This document shows positions 12,733-25,491 of a DNA stretch of 64,000 bases, one piece after another. Position numbers and translations under genes: made by a program. The notes under the pieces were generated by a model. It did no database searches, was not told where the DNA came from, and saw only the letters and a program-made list of their open reading frames with translations. Source of the stretch: Piezodorus guildinii (Eukaryota; Arthropoda; Insecta; Hemiptera; Pentatomidae). Where the stretch lies: the NCBI GenBank assembly GCA_023052935.1, contig CM041292.1, positions 107,625,906 through 107,689,905 on the forward strand, in the 5' to 3' direction. Position 1 is the first letter of the stretch; each line of letters starts with the position of its first letter.

Positions 12733-12847
12733 ATTTAAAAACCTACAAAGTATTACTGAACTATTAAAATATGGACGCATTCTCTCAGATATTTAAAAAC
12801 CTACAAAGTATTACTGAACTATTAAAATATGGACGCATTCTCTCAGA
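12733..12847. repeat. Tandem duplication, 58-bp period, two identical copies
   Basis: Bases 12733-12789 and 12791-12847 are identical (both begin ATTTAAAAACCTACAAAG and end GCATTCTCTCAGA). Perfect identity in AT-rich non-coding DNA implies a recent duplication or an assembly artefact. Confidence 0.9.
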
Positions 12848-14639
12848 GAGATACACTTTATTCATAAATAAATAATCATAAATCCCAATCAAATCATACT
12901 TACGGCTTTAGACATGTCCTCAATGCCACGCTGCGTTATTCATTCCAATTTTCTTCCTTATTTTGTATAATTTATAATCGTATTTTTATATTACATAATT
13001 TATGTTTGTATTTACGTGCCTTTATTTTATATTGTGTATATATTTATATGTATTCCTTACTGTTTTTCTTATTATTGATTAATTTTTATTCGTTTACTGT
13101 TTCTTGCTGTGTTATTGTACTTCTATTGAATTGCAGCAGGGGAAATCCTTTAATTAAGTGGAATCGTAAATGTAAAAATGTATATAATTTGATTTGAATG
13201 AAGAAGTTATTTGACTTTAATTGATTTTTTTTTTTTCAATCGAGTAACAAATAAACAAAATCCATCATATGCTGACAAATGTAAAATATATCAGTACTGA
13301 TTGCTTAATTTAATAAACTGCATATCAAGTATTGAAAAACATACTCAAACAAATATAAACATACATAAATTTGTGTATTGTATATTATTATTTGCAAGTT
13401 ATCTCTTATAAACTTGCAGCGGAAACCTGTTTAGGAAATCTAAAGCAATAGACCGGTATGCCAATAGCAGGAAATCAATTACTTTTTTCCTTTTAGTTTA
13501 AGCAATAAAGAAACTTTCGATAGATGCAGTTTAGGTTACCAACTTGGAAATAGTTAGATGAAAACTGTCCTTGGTCAGCAATTTATTTGCCTTGAATTAA
13601 AAACTTGCAACCTTCATTTCTATAATCTACTAATAATCTATAATGGAATGAACTCAGCTTGGTATTATTGAAATGCCTCAATACCCTGTGACAGTGAGAT
13701 TTGACCAATTTAAATGTTATGGGCTATTTTAAGCTATTATATTAATTAAACATTCAAGGTATAATAATAAAGTTATGAGTACTTAGTAGTTGTATACATA
13801 GAATTAGTTTATAGCATGCAGTGTTTACTTTTGTGAGAAATTATTTACTGGTTCGTTCATGGATGTTTATATGGCATAAATACTTCTTATATAATTAATT
13901 GCATGAGTTTGCTATTATTATTATTTTTTTATTTATGAGCGGTTTATTACAAATTTAGATATAACATTAAAGTTAATCAGGATGTAAAAACGCTGCAAAT
14001 TATTACATAATGGTTTATTACTTCCAAATAACAGTATTCGAGACAAAGAAAGGATCATTGAGGATTTTACGAAGGATTTTGTATTGCAATTATTGCATAT
14101 TCAATGGTTGTTCAGTAAAGCCCTACAGCTCAACTCCGTTTTTGTATTTTTAAGTTCCCTTACAGTTGAAATTATCTAAAATTTTCATTAAACTCTATTC
14201 ATAACAGTATTCTATGGTAACATAAATCGTTTTGTTATTTGTTCTGCTTATGAATTCCTGTATTCCTCAAATTCTTACACCCCCAAAACTAGCGGACAAT
14301 GCATCCAGTTGTAAATCAGTAAAAAGTAAAGTAAAATCTTGATGATTACAAATGTTCTAGTGGAAACATGTAAAGGTTTACAACTAGATGTTATAAATAC
14401 ACTACGATCCGCAATGTTTGTGTTAAAGACAATAAAAAACGCGCAATGACACATAAAACTTATTTTAAAGTTTTATCTACTGCTCTAGATTTTAGAAAAG
14501 AAATAATAAAAAGCTTCAAATTATTACACAATAGTTCATTGTTTCTAAATAACAATATAAGGTTATTACTGTTTACATAGCTGTTGATAGGCAATTTAGT
14601 AATATGAAAAGCAATAATTCAAAGGATAATATCATATCA
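12848..14639. other. AT-rich DNA, no gene recognised
   Basis: No coding, RNA or clear repeat signal. Short open frames (for example 13006-13197) are tyrosine/leucine-rich AT artefacts. Confidence 0.45.
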
Positions 14640-14900
14640 CTACTGCTGATTTCAAAACGCAATATCTCAGCTGGTTGTTAAGCAATTCCAATGATTCTTT
14701 TTTAAATATGTCGAAAATTTAATTCTCTATCAAATGGAAATTTATTTTTATTTATTTATGTATCAATTAGGAAAAACGAATTTTTTTCGTTATTCGGATT
14801 CTACGCATCTTGAAACGTAAACTCTCAAATTTTGAGAGGTGGTAATGTTTTTTTTGTTTGGGTCGATTACAAAAAAGTTTATTACTTAAATTAATTAACC
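14640..14900 (+). repeat. Dispersed repeat family D copy
   Basis: Contains CACTACTGCTGATTTCAAAACGC, compared with CACCACTGCTAATTTAAAACGC on the minus strand near 63060 (read in parts). The diagnostic TTCGGATTCTACGCATCTTG, AAACGTAAACTCTCAAATTTTGAG also matches the copy at 33690-33730. Orientation is opposite to the copies at 7.4 and 62.7 kb. Confidence 0.7.
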
Positions 14901-16949
14901 AAAAGTAAAACTCTTACAATAAAAGTTCTACTTTTGATTTGTATTGGTTGCTGAAGTTTCTTTAATCCAACTGAAATACGGCGTGGGACTATTTTGAGCA
15001 GCTTTAAAACAGCAACATTATGTTTGAAGATGATTAATGAATGAAAAGGTGAATGAGTGGTGTAAAGGGTTTGAAAAAGTCAGGGAAACGAACAAAGATA
15101 ACGTGAGCATTCATTGCTTTAGTATTTTCACTAATTACTTGTTGTAATAACTACAGCTATTAATTTTATACTTTTGTCTGAGTAGAGGCGTGGGGTTTCC
15201 TCGATCATTCTTTGGAATTAGCAGAATGCTTCTAACAAAGTTTTGTATTTATTATTAAAAATGTATCTATATACGTGGCGCTACAACCCTGGATGGGTCT
15301 TAGCCCCCTCAATGAGCGGCCTCAAATAAAAAAAAATAAAAAAATAGTTTTCTTAGAAATAGATAACCTTTATCTCAATATCTAGTTTAGAATCTGAATA
15401 TTCAAATTTTTAACTTTCATAGTAGAGTTTCAAATTTACATTAGCTAAATAAGCAAACAAACATTAGTTAAATTTAAAATAAATGTCAAATTTTTAATTG
15501 TATGTAAATAAAACGAAAAAAAAATACATGTAAACGTTGGGTCTGATTAACCCACCGACAAAATCCAGAAAATACTAAGCACCTGTTTTCTAATAAAAAG
15601 TCAATGTAATGACTGTACGGCTACATCATTTTATTCATCATTACAAACATATGCTACCGCATAAAGTTTTAAATTTGTTTTTTAATAAGAGAATATTATT
15701 TGTTGCATCGAATTTTCTAGTGCGTGAATTTTATTTATACGTCCATTAATCTCCTTTATTTCATATTCATTTTCTCCTATTCAAAGAAAATGTATTTAAG
15801 CTTCATTTATACATGCTTCGTTTACACATCTGTACGTTGTGACTTTTGAATCTCACAATCTATAGGCACCAGATTGCTTTTCTAGCGACTATAACCAAAA
15901 AATATCTCCACTGTCGCGAAGAGTACAGTAGTATATAGTAGCTAGTCTCAGACATAAATTATTTATTTAGAGTCTCATGATATATCCTTTTTATCCATGG
16001 CATATCCTTGAGATAAAAAGCGTTCGTGCTTTTACTAAATATTTGCAATATCAACATTCAAAAACGCTTATACAATCATTTCGTTTATTGTTTAGCCTTC
16101 AAATAAATTTAAGCTGATGAAAGTTTGTTGAAGTTGCTCTACCCGAAGTAAGCTGAAGTTTTCACCGCTTGTGCTTTCTAAGTTTGTCTATTGTATAATT
16201 ACAGCAGCAAGTTCTTCGCTTACCTAAGAAAGATTCGTTTTTTAATTAACCTTATATCATGATTTTCCACCAATTCTAATCTCCTGCTGTATTTCGATAT
16301 ATATTAGATTAAATAGTTCATTTTCCTTAAATCGAATTCGAGTTTTAAAATACCGCGTGTTTTATAATTCATTTTTAAAAAATCAAGTATAAAACGTGTT
16401 ATTCAAGTTATTTTGTTATGCAGTGTAGATGAATATTTATTTCTGTATCTAAATTGTCAACGCTCCCTATTAAATTGTCGAAGAATTTTTTTTTTTTTCA
16501 TTTTCCCCTGACAGCGAAAATTATTTCAAACGTTTTAAAAAAAACTTGATATGAAAATTTTAAATTATTGATTCTTATTCCATATTCGAATGTAATGCTG
16601 CTCAGATTAAAGAAAAAAACTTGTCCGGCGAAGTTGTTTGTCTTGAGGAATGCTAAAACCAATGATTCCTTTTTTAGATTGCAATAGGATTAGTCAGAAT
16701 TAGATCTAACATATTAACAGTCAAACAAAGAATGGCCTTAGACCTTAGACAAGATAAAATTGATGCTCTCGTAAATGGTAGTCAGCTGTATCACAAAAAT
16801 ATACGTTAGAAATTATACTACTCTTAAAGACTAGAAGTAATTAATAAATTAAACTTTTTTAATGAGCTATCCGAATAGTTTTATCTAAATCAGATATTTT
16901 GATTAAATCTAACCATCAAAACTACTTGCTATTTTAATTCTGCGACAAT
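14901..16949. other. AT-rich DNA with a short LINE end remnant
   Basis: At 15268-15325 the minus strand reads GGCTAAGACCCATCCAGGG then TTGTAGCGCCACG, encoding AKTHPGL followed by a stop. That is the usual last few residues of a common arthropod LINE ORF2 and resembles the end of the fragment at 39430. Nothing else is recognised. Confidence 0.45.
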
Positions 16950-17256
16950 TTAATCAAAACCATATGGGGCGGCTCGGATAAACATGTGCAAAATGCATGG
17001 CATAAAGTGGTTTTTATGATTCGTTGATTTTGTTGAAAAAGTTGCTATAACATCTCAGGCATATACGCTCCTAAATTAAGAAACTTCAGTTTTATACAAT
17101 ATTTCGTTTTCGAGCTAAATTTACCACATATACACACATACGGACCAAATTGCGGGACTCGGTCATAAGGACACGGCGTCTTTGATACATGTATTTGCAG
17201 AGAAAAATCGGATTAGAAAACTTAAAAATATATATTTCATATAGTGAAAGTAAAAA
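16950..17256 (-). repeat. Dispersed repeat family E, second head in tandem
   Basis: Read on the minus strand from 17256 downward: TTTACTTTCACTATATG, then ACCGAGTCCCGCAA, then GCATTTTGCACATG. This is the 5' half ('head') of family E (compare 57771-58100 on the plus strand). It abuts the tail of the next copy (17260-18075). The junction makes a 10-bp inverted repeat, AGTGAAAGTA at 17243-17252 and TACTTTCACT at 17277-17286. Confidence 0.8.
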
Positions 17257-17259
17257 ATC

Positions 17260-18075
17260 TGGTGCGTGCATCACACTACTTTCACTTATTTCCGTTGTTG
17301 TAATCAATGTAAGAATTTTTAAATACATTTAGGGATGATGAAATAAATTGTTAAAGAATTTATTAAATTAAGTTTCAATAGAAACACGTGTTTTATTAAA
17401 TATATATTATATTATTATCTACGACAATAAGTTAGTTTTATCGGCCTTTCATCACTCTCCACTAAGTTTCACTCCAATAACACTTTTATAATGTTAAAAA
17501 ATACAAATGTTGCAAGAAAACACATTTTTGTTCCTTTTTTCCTTTCGTTAAATATCGAATTCATCTAAGTTTTATATTTACCCGTCTTTATCAATGCTAA
17601 CAAGATTATATAGTCAATTTATTCAAATATATTGTACAAAATTAAAAGTACTTCAAACGAAGAAAATTAAAACTATCGGTATTTAAGCCCTGTCACACAT
17701 TTCTAATCAGAACTAATCGTATTGAAGCCCATTAAATTTTACATCGATGCAGCAAGTTTCATCGAAAATCGTAAAAAGGGCCAAAATGCATGGTATAAAG
17801 TAGATCTTCCGGTCTGCTGATTTTGAAGAAAAAGCTGCTGGAACACTTCGGGCGTATAGTTGTCACAAATAAGAAATTTCAGTTTCGTACAATTTTTCGT
17901 TTTTTGCGCTGAACTTAGCACAAACACACGGACACACAGACTCGTTTGCGGGACTTGGTCATTTGGACTCAGGGAAACCTAAAATGTGTATTACCGTTGA
18001 GAACTGGGATTCGAAAATTTTCAGGATCGCAATTCTTTCTCTTACTATATGTTTCATATAAAGATTAGCGACAGT
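17260..18075 (-). repeat. Dispersed repeat family E, near full-length copy
   Basis: On the minus strand the head (GGACTTGGTC seen inverted as GACCAAGTCCCGCAAA, GCATTTTGGCCC) is followed by TTTAATGGGCTTCAATA, AGGGCTTAAATACCGATA, GAATTCGATATTTAACG, GAGAGTGATGAAAGG, ATAAAACTAACTTATTG, TTTAATAAAACACGTGTTT. The same order occurs on the plus strand at 57771-58975. The tail (17260-17330), read on the plus strand, encodes LVRASHYFHL, matching LVRATHDFHL at 58.9 kb on the opposite strand. The body has stops in all frames. Confidence 0.85.
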
Positions 18076-18229
18076 AAAATATCAATGATTTCGAAATAGG
18101 AAATAAATATCTGATAAATATGTATTAAGAACACTATTAATACCTAACCGATGATCGATCAAGAAAATACAAGAAAAATACAATCAACTATATATATACC
18201 TGACGCTGACCTGACGCTACCTGACAAAG

Positions 18230-18830
18230 TAATCATTTTTAATAAAATTGTATTCAATTTTCTTATTATTTTTATTTCTAGAAGTATTTATTTATGATTT
18301 TTCAGTTTTTTTTTTTGTTTTTTTTTATTCTTGAAATTTTCTTGTGTTTCAATCGTCATATTCATCGTCATATCGTCAGTATTTTTTATATTGTAATTAG
18401 AAGACTTTGTTTCTTGTTTTTGTAGTATATTATTTTCATTTATGTTTTAATTAGTTTATCTTTTATTAATTCTTAGCCGATTAAAGATCCTTTATTATTG
18501 TAAAGCTTATGTTATTCTTAGAAGACTAAATATCAGAATAATGTAAATATTCATTTTTTTCTTTCTTCTTTTTGTTTTATATTTAAACTCATTTATTTTC
18601 CATTTTGTTCAACACAATTATTTTCTGAGGATTGTTTTTATTTTAATTTTATTTGTTTATTTTATTTTGTATTATGTATATATTTATCCATAATTTTAAA
18701 TATTAGTTAATTATGTTTATTTGTCTGTTGGCCAGACATGTATATTTTAAGCTGTGCAAATTTATTATTCTCAAGGGACACTGTCCCAGAATAAAATTGA
18801 TTTTCTATTCTATTCTAAGAATGCAGTCTA
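18230..18830 (+). mobile_element. LINE 3' UTR and end, CR1/Jockey-like
   Basis: A T-rich stretch ends in GCTGTGCAAATTTATTATTCTC, AAGGGACACTGTCCCAGAATAAA, then ATTGATTTTCTATTCTATTC (read in parts). The block TATTCTC...GTCCCAGAATAAA also terminates the minus-strand LINE copy at 50370-50980 (GTCCCAGAATAAAAATT then ATTC repeats), so both are 3' ends of related LINEs. No reading frame remains here. Confidence 0.65.
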
Positions 18831-19559
18831 ACCAGTGGTATTAACACATTATTATCAATATTCATTATTATATTAAAGCTATTTTGAATTCGATTGGACA
18901 CGTACATCGTAACTTAAAACTAATGGAAGCACATTCACATATATCAAATTCAATCGGAGGAGTGAAGATTATTTTCCAATTGTGCATGTCTTTTGCATTT
19001 CGCATTTAATTGATGAGAGTTTATTTCCGCCTGATTCAGACATTTATTCGACTTAAAAGAGCTGTAAAATGAAAAATTTATTAGCCTAGTATCAGGAAGC
19101 ATACCTCAATGTCCATGCGATATGCGCCCACCGGCCGTCAGAATGATTATTAATCATAATGATCAGAGAATTATAATACTACTACTACAATATATAATAT
19201 AATACTAGCTGGATATTTTCTATTTTGTTTTCTCCTTTTTTTTTTTCTGGTAAGCAGGGAAGTGTGAGACTGGAGATGGGTTTCAGCGTCTAGTTAAGAC
19301 CTTTATGATCTCACTTTTTGCTTGGTCAGGGCTTGCTCTTTACTGTCCATTTCGAAATGAACTTTATTATTTGTTTAGTGTATGTTCTCAGAACCAATCG
19401 TATTGAGCAATAACAATAAAAAATTTTTTTTTTTTAAATGAATAAAATAAAAAGAAATGATTTCATGTTGCCATAAACCTACCTGTTCTTAATGGCCCCG
19501 GTCCTAAAAAAAAATAAAATAATAATATTTCACATCACTATCGACGAAGAGTATAAGTT
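18831..19559. other. AT-rich DNA, no gene recognised
   Basis: No coding or RNA signal. A slightly GC-richer stretch at 19090-19150 has no recognisable motif. Confidence 0.4.
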
Positions 19560-20062
19560 AATTTTTATATTCAAATTAGAACAGCCTCTTCTCATTATTA
19601 TATTTAATTTAAAATTAATGAAACATATTGATATTTCGAAGTCTTATCACATCATCTTCAGAATAACGTATTAAAAACTGCCTTGTTTGCGACATTAATA
19701 TAGGTCGTATTATATCCAAAATTTGTTTTACTTGTTTTGTTTTTTTTGTTATTTACAATTCTCATTCTTATTTTTTCAATTTAATATAACTTTATTATTA
19801 TGACTATTATTTTCCATTTTCACACATTTACCTACATTAACTACTGAAATATATTGGACTAAAATGTATTAAATTGACTAAAACAAGTAAAAAAAAAATT
19901 GAATGTAATTATGACCTATATTTATGTCGCGAATATCTAAGTTTTTAATACGTTATTCTGAAGATGAAGTTATAAAACCTCGAAATGTTAATGTGTATAA
20001 TTAATGTGAAATTATATATAATAATGAGAAGAGTGTGTTCTAATTTGAATAAAATATAAATA
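19560..20062. repeat. Long imperfect foldback element
   Basis: The left arm (about 19560-19745) and right arm (about 19885-20062) are reverse complements with scattered mismatches. Exact blocks include ATTCAAATTAGAACA, CTCTTCTCATTATTATAT and TCTTCAGAATAACGTATTAAAAAC (in parts). The centre, about 140 bp, is not palindromic. The right arm carries TTCTGAAGATG...CCTCGAAATGTT, faintly similar to the CTGATGATG...GTCGAAACGTT of the palindrome at 1-107. It could be a MITE-like or Penelope-related inverted copy. No open frame spans it. Confidence 0.8.
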
Positions 20063-22984
20063 ATAATAATTAAAAAATAAAGAATACTTAAATTGTTTTT
20101 TTTTTGTTTTTTTTAAATTTATTTGTTAAGAGAATCCAGATAATGTATATTTTTTAAATAAATTTTAATTATTACCATCTGTTCGTGGTTGATCCATAGA
20201 TAACTCTCACAGCGAATCCCGCGCTAGTATGTCAGTATTGCAACAACGTTCTCCATGTTAACAACGCTCACGTTACTATTCCTCAAAAACATATCTATTC
20301 TCCAAAGATATATTCAGGTCTTGAAGGAATCGGAAGAATTTGTTTTCTGTTTCTGAAGCTACCATTGAAACATATAACCATGTAATATGTGCATTTGTAA
20401 TAATAATCTAATATAGTTTGTCACCTAAAACCTGTAATCAAAATAAATTACTTTTTGAGCTGATGTTGCGATTTAAGTTAAAATATATTTCCCCTTAAAT
20501 ATATATGATAAAATAAAAAAATACCTTACATGAAAAACAACTCAAAAACTCATGAAAAATCCTTAATATTCATATATCTTATTTATGTATTCACATAAAT
20601 TGTACACATAATGCAACGTATTAAGCATTATCGAAACTATTATCAAATCTATTATAAAATGAACTATTTTATTTTAATTTTTTTCAAATAAAATGTAGTC
20701 CTTATATATATATACTTCATCGTAAATATGTAACTGTTTTATTCCCATGATGTAGTTATGACTTGACGAATTAAGATTCCAGACTTATGCAGAAGTGGAG
20801 AGGAGGGAAAAACCATTCTTTATTGTTAAGTTAAAATTAATAATGTTCGTGCCCATAAATTAAACTTTATATCTCTCCCAAATCATCTTTATAAGCAATA
20901 CAGGCAACTGCCTAAAGGACTTTCGTAAACCTGTAATTCATTACACTCCAGAAAAACAAACTGAACTACCGAATTAATAATTTCAAGGATTTTTTTTTAA
21001 TTATATAAAAAACTCTTTTCTTTATTCTCCCTTCTTGTTAACCTGTAACATCTTTGTCTATCCTCAGAAACCTTTATATAAAATAATTATATATCAGGTA
21101 GACTTTTTAAACATTGTTATTTTTCAAGATTTTCATTATTTGTAATTTATTGTTTTTAACTTTACCTTGAAGTTTGCTTTATCCTTGGTTTATTTACTAT
21201 TCTTTAGCTGTCTGCTTCTTGTGAAGATTTATTGAAAATCTTAAGGCTCATACTTAGCTCGTTAGTGAAATAAAACTGCGGTTTCAATCTTTCTGGATCA
21301 AAATTTATAAATGGTTAGCTGACTTTAAAAACTTTCTTTTTATTTTAAAATATTGATTTTTTTTTATCGCAGAAAGCCAACTATGATGTAAGTACACTAA
21401 AGGGTCCCAATTGACAAGAAATTTTTGATACAATTTCAGAACTTCTTTAAATAAATTAACATCTCGTACTTTATCAATTGACCATTCTAATCACGCTTTC
21501 TAAGATTCCCTTAAAGAATTTAAGATTTCAAAGAAAACCATTTTTTTCATTCAGCGCAATTTATTTAGTTCAATGAACTGTTTTGAATTTTTATTTTAGG
21601 TTACACTGATTCCACCTTAGCAAACCACGAGGTATATCATTTAGCTTCAATGAGGTATAGTCCTATTATATCTGCAATATGTCTCAAAAGATTTTTTTCA
21701 AAATTATTTCACTCGTTGACATCGGGCCTAAAATTCCTATTTTCCTTCCTTCAGCGATTACTTCCAAAGCACATTGGAATGTTATGAATATGCATCTACA
21801 GAAAAAGTAGATATTAAGCTATAAAAAGAATTATAAGAGTAAAGAGATATTGCAGTATGCTTTGTTTACCAGTGACTCGATGGGTTGTTCCAAAGGGAGT
21901 GGCGTGAACGTTTCAATCAGGGCTTACGTTATCCAAATTCGGCAATATAGTGCAAAAACGTGTCTTTCAAGCTATAAATTGAAACAGAGAATTACTAAAC
22001 CTTTTAAAAGTTTCAATTTCTAGGTCCTTGTAACTGTAAGGAAAAGAGTATATATACTGCTGCGAATCTCGATCCAATTTCAATGAAGGTTGATATCGAG
22101 CTCTTAACAAATCTCTCTTTTGACTTTTCCCTCCGAATGAGCTAGCAATATATCCTCCGGACCTCGTTAAAGTTTAATAATCCTAGGAGGGATTATTCAG
22201 TCAAAAAAACGTACGAGGACAGGTGAGAAGAATCTTGAATTCTAAATTAGGAGTTTAAAAGGTTGAAATTTTGGATGGGGGTAAAATGGCCCGAAAAGAC
22301 GAACTGAAGCAGTAAGAACAGCTTTGAGCATACCAATGGCCCACCATTTGGAAGGCCTAACCTTTCACGCACCTCCAGCTCCAAGATAGATAATCAAGTT
22401 TCGAAACTTATTTCTGAGTATCTCATCGTCTTTGGGGAGAGGGAGGGGGACTCATTAAACTTTTATGACAATGGTTCCGTAACACAACTTTGAAGAAACA
22501 TGTTCCTTCCCTCTACCGTTAGATTTTTTTTTTTTTTTTTATCCCTACTTAACATTTCGACCTTGGACTTTTTGAATAATGCCCCGACTGTAAAATATGC
22601 ATGGTATAAAAAAGCGATAAAAGTCCCACTGAAGTATTCCTTATCGAAATACAGTCGCGTATGCGTGATTACTTCTACACGAAGTTAACATAATTGTATT
22701 ATAATGAGTCGATGGTGCTTGTTTGTATATAATGATGAACAAAAAATAAATATTGAACTTTGCAACAGGCTTGCCACGTATTATTTCTAAAATAATGAAT
22801 ATTTGTTACTGCAGAAAGAAGTATTTCACTATTACTGAAACCTGTCTTTATTAAATGAACGGTTATAGTGTACATAAAATTTTAAAATACTTATGAAAAA
22901 CCATAAGAAACAAAATTTAATTTTAATATCCTGTTTATTGCCATTACAGCAATAATTAATTAATAATACACGATATTATTATGG
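20063..22984. other. AT-rich DNA, with a moderately GC-rich unique block at 21880-22690
   Basis: No recognised gene. The block 21880-22690 has more balanced composition (for example GATCCAATTTCAATGAAGG, CTCCGGACCTCGTTAAAG, GCACCTCCAGCTCC) and is not visibly repetitive within the window. It lies 3.6-4.4 kb upstream of the LIM1 exon and might be conserved regulatory DNA; that is only an inference from composition. Confidence 0.35.
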
Positions 22985-23260
22985 TGTGAAAAATACTATA
23001 TCTGTACCTCAGACTTCTTCCCCTTCAGCTTGTTGCCCATGAACCTCTTCATCGTCGCCGAACAGTGCTGTAGGGAGCCCCTCGATGAAGGATCCTATCC
23101 ACCTCCTCAGATGATCCGCATGCTCCCTCTTGACCGGATCACCCACCTCTCCTTGTAGCTCCATAGTCTTCTTGCTAATCTTTCCCGGCTGAAATCCTAT
23201 TTCCCTCTTCATTCTTATTCCATACTTTATCACCAGCTTTAAAAATTTACACTTTAGGCC
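22985..23260 (-). other. GC-richer open frame, possible exon or gene fragment, unassigned
   Basis: The minus strand is open from before 23233 to a stop at about 23009, translating to a charged sequence with KREIGFQPGKISKKTME, REHADHLRRW and GLPTALFGDDEEV. GC content is far above the flanks. CTGAG/GTACAG near 23005 could be a donor, and TTTTTAAAG at about 23237 a weak acceptor. I do not recognise the protein. It could be an exon of an unknown gene, a fragment of a retroelement ORF, or a processed pseudogene piece. Confidence 0.35.
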
Positions 23261-23619
23261 ATTTTAATGATTTATTTTCCATGTATTCACTTTAATAACA
23301 CTCTTGACGTCCGGCTTACAGTCTGTTAATGATAAAAGACAGTCTCCTCCTAAGGGAAGTTTTCTGCAGTTGTAATTCTTGTTGTTTTATGTGTAGTTCC
23401 GAAAAGAGAAAATAAAATTCTGTAAGGCCAAGTCCTTATCTCCATTATCTTTTCAACATGCCTAAAATCTTCTTTTAAAGTTTTGATAAATCTTTCAAGC
23501 ATTAAGCTTGTTCAGCACTCGTTTGAGTTGGAAAGATACGGTTAAATGATTTTATTAAATATTTTATTGAATTTTACAACTGTTTTAACATAAATCAACA
23601 AGTTAATTAGTTAAATTAT

Positions 23620-24240
23620 AATAAGCCTTGTGAAGAAACTACCCAGCGGTATCTTCTTTTCAATCGCCTCGGAGGGTTCTCAGGAATATGTGAGGTTGAT
23701 AGTTTGCTGAGAAGAGGGTTTATGTGGGTTGGGAGTTTGGAAATGAAAGTGGTATATCTGGTACGAGAAAGGTCTGCAAGAATGGGATAGTAAGGTTATA
23801 GATGATTTTAATTTGTGCCATAAGGAGCACTTAAGATTTTGCTAAGGATTTTGGATTGTAAGGATTAGATGCGGGAGGAATTAGGATGGTTTTGTAGAGC
23901 CCAAAAGCTCGATTCAAAATGTCCAGATTGGTTTAATGACGGTAACATAAATGAGCCTTTTATAACTAATTAGAAGTTTTAGTTGTAGAAGTGTTGTAGT
24001 AATCGGTATATACGGGCAGTTTCTTGTCGTTTTAGTCTCGTATGAGGATTCCATATAAGACGTTTGTCTAAAAGGAATCTAGGTATCGGATTTATTCCAA
24101 CTGGTATGAGTGGGATATTTTAAAGAATAAGTAGGGCAGGAATTCATCAGTTTGGACGAAGAGTAAAGGTAATTGTGGTGGGATTTTTCAGGATTTATTT
24201 TAATCCTCCAGTTCTGACACCATTCCTCAATGACTCAATA
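23620..24240 (-). mobile_element. Jockey-type LINE relic
   Basis: Minus-strand translation, with frameshifts, gives RFLLDKRLIWNPHTRLKR, then IYRLLQHFYN, FGLYKTILIPP and a C-terminal TLRGD. These match in order the region after the reverse-transcriptase core of the better copy at 43060-44277 (LLLDKRLTWNPHARLKR, LYRLLNRK, LLYKTILKP). The 3' end shares TTCAATCGCCTCGGAGGG...TCAGGAATAT with the copy at 55625-56045, so those two belong to one subfamily. Confidence 0.85.
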
Positions 24241-25491
24241 AAATGCTACATGTCTAATTCTATTCTCCTAACGCAACACTTGCAATTTTTCTGAACAACC
24301 ATTATCCGAAATAACAATCCTTGACTATTCGAATCTGACAAATGTTTTCCTTAACTTTTATATTTAACTTTATATTATTTTAATTATAATATTTTACTCC
24401 GCCTTTAAAAACATTCCATTAACCACTCAACGAAGGATTGACAAACCCACGTATCCATTCTTTATCAATATTGGAATATATTATTTACACACACCGCGCG
24501 CGCCAAAACACACACACACACACACACATAAATACAACCGTCAATGATTCAATACAATAACCTCACATCAGTAAAAGAAATATTAAGCATCAATACCTAC
24601 AGGCATTACCCCACACGACATAAACATATAAGGCGTTATGTTATTTTAATAATCTAATAGGTAAAAGAATTAATTCCTATGGGTTGTTTGAAAAGAGACC
24701 ATAAAATAAACGCTAGTGTTGTGGGCAGGTGCCGGTCGGTGTTATCAGTTGAATAGATCGACGGTGCAGCAATCAGCTTGTTTTCACAAAATGCGCCAAC
24801 AATAAGATAAACATCTCATTATCTCACCAATACAGCTTTTCTGAAAGAAGCAATTTCACCCTCCCTTCGGAAAGCAGGTGTGAACCTTGGCACATGCTGG
24901 AAATCAGCCAATTAACGTCCAACCAGCTTTTGCTCTACACCCTTCAAGTGTCAGCTAAGGAGGATTCAATGTAGCATATCATTTTTTGCTTTATGACTGT
25001 TAAAGTTGTTATTCCAACTCTCTGGCTACTGAAAAAACGTATAACATAAAAATGAATAAAGAAACAATGTATCGATGTGTATTGGACGAAAATGTTCTCT
25101 CTGAAAAAATTTGGTAAAAACTAAACTTTAAAATTCAGTTGTTTAAATAAAACCAAGGTCTGTTATAATATGTAAACTTCATCATACACTACTTTTCATT
25201 TATCAGAAGATAGACCAGGCTAGGAAATCCATGAAATTATATGCGTGTATAATTTCTTATATTTCCTTTTTCTCAAACCACCTCTACCTCTTTTTTCGAT
25301 TCATATTTCATTATATTATTTAGCTTACCAACATTTTTAACAATTTTTCAGTTCAATACACATCGATACGTTGCTGCATCACCCCTTCCTATGTTATATG
25401 TTTTTTTTAGTTTCCCAGATTTGTAATAACAACTTTTTATTAATTTCTTAAATTTACTTGATAAAATTATGTTTCTATTTTACTGCTATTC
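24241..25491. other. AT-rich DNA with a CA microsatellite
   Basis: A (CA)n tract preceded by GCGCGCGCC lies at about 24490-24528. A balanced-composition stretch at about 24700-24970 (CAATAAGATAAACATCTC, AGGTGTGAACCTTGGCAC, GCCAATTAACGTCCAACC) is not visibly repetitive and could be regulatory, 1.3 kb upstream of the LIM1 exon. No gene recognised. Confidence 0.4.

Noticed and set aside
24490..24528. Possible CRISPR-like or structured repeat
   Set aside because: Simple CA/CG microsatellite; no spaced repeats anywhere in the window and the genome is eukaryotic.
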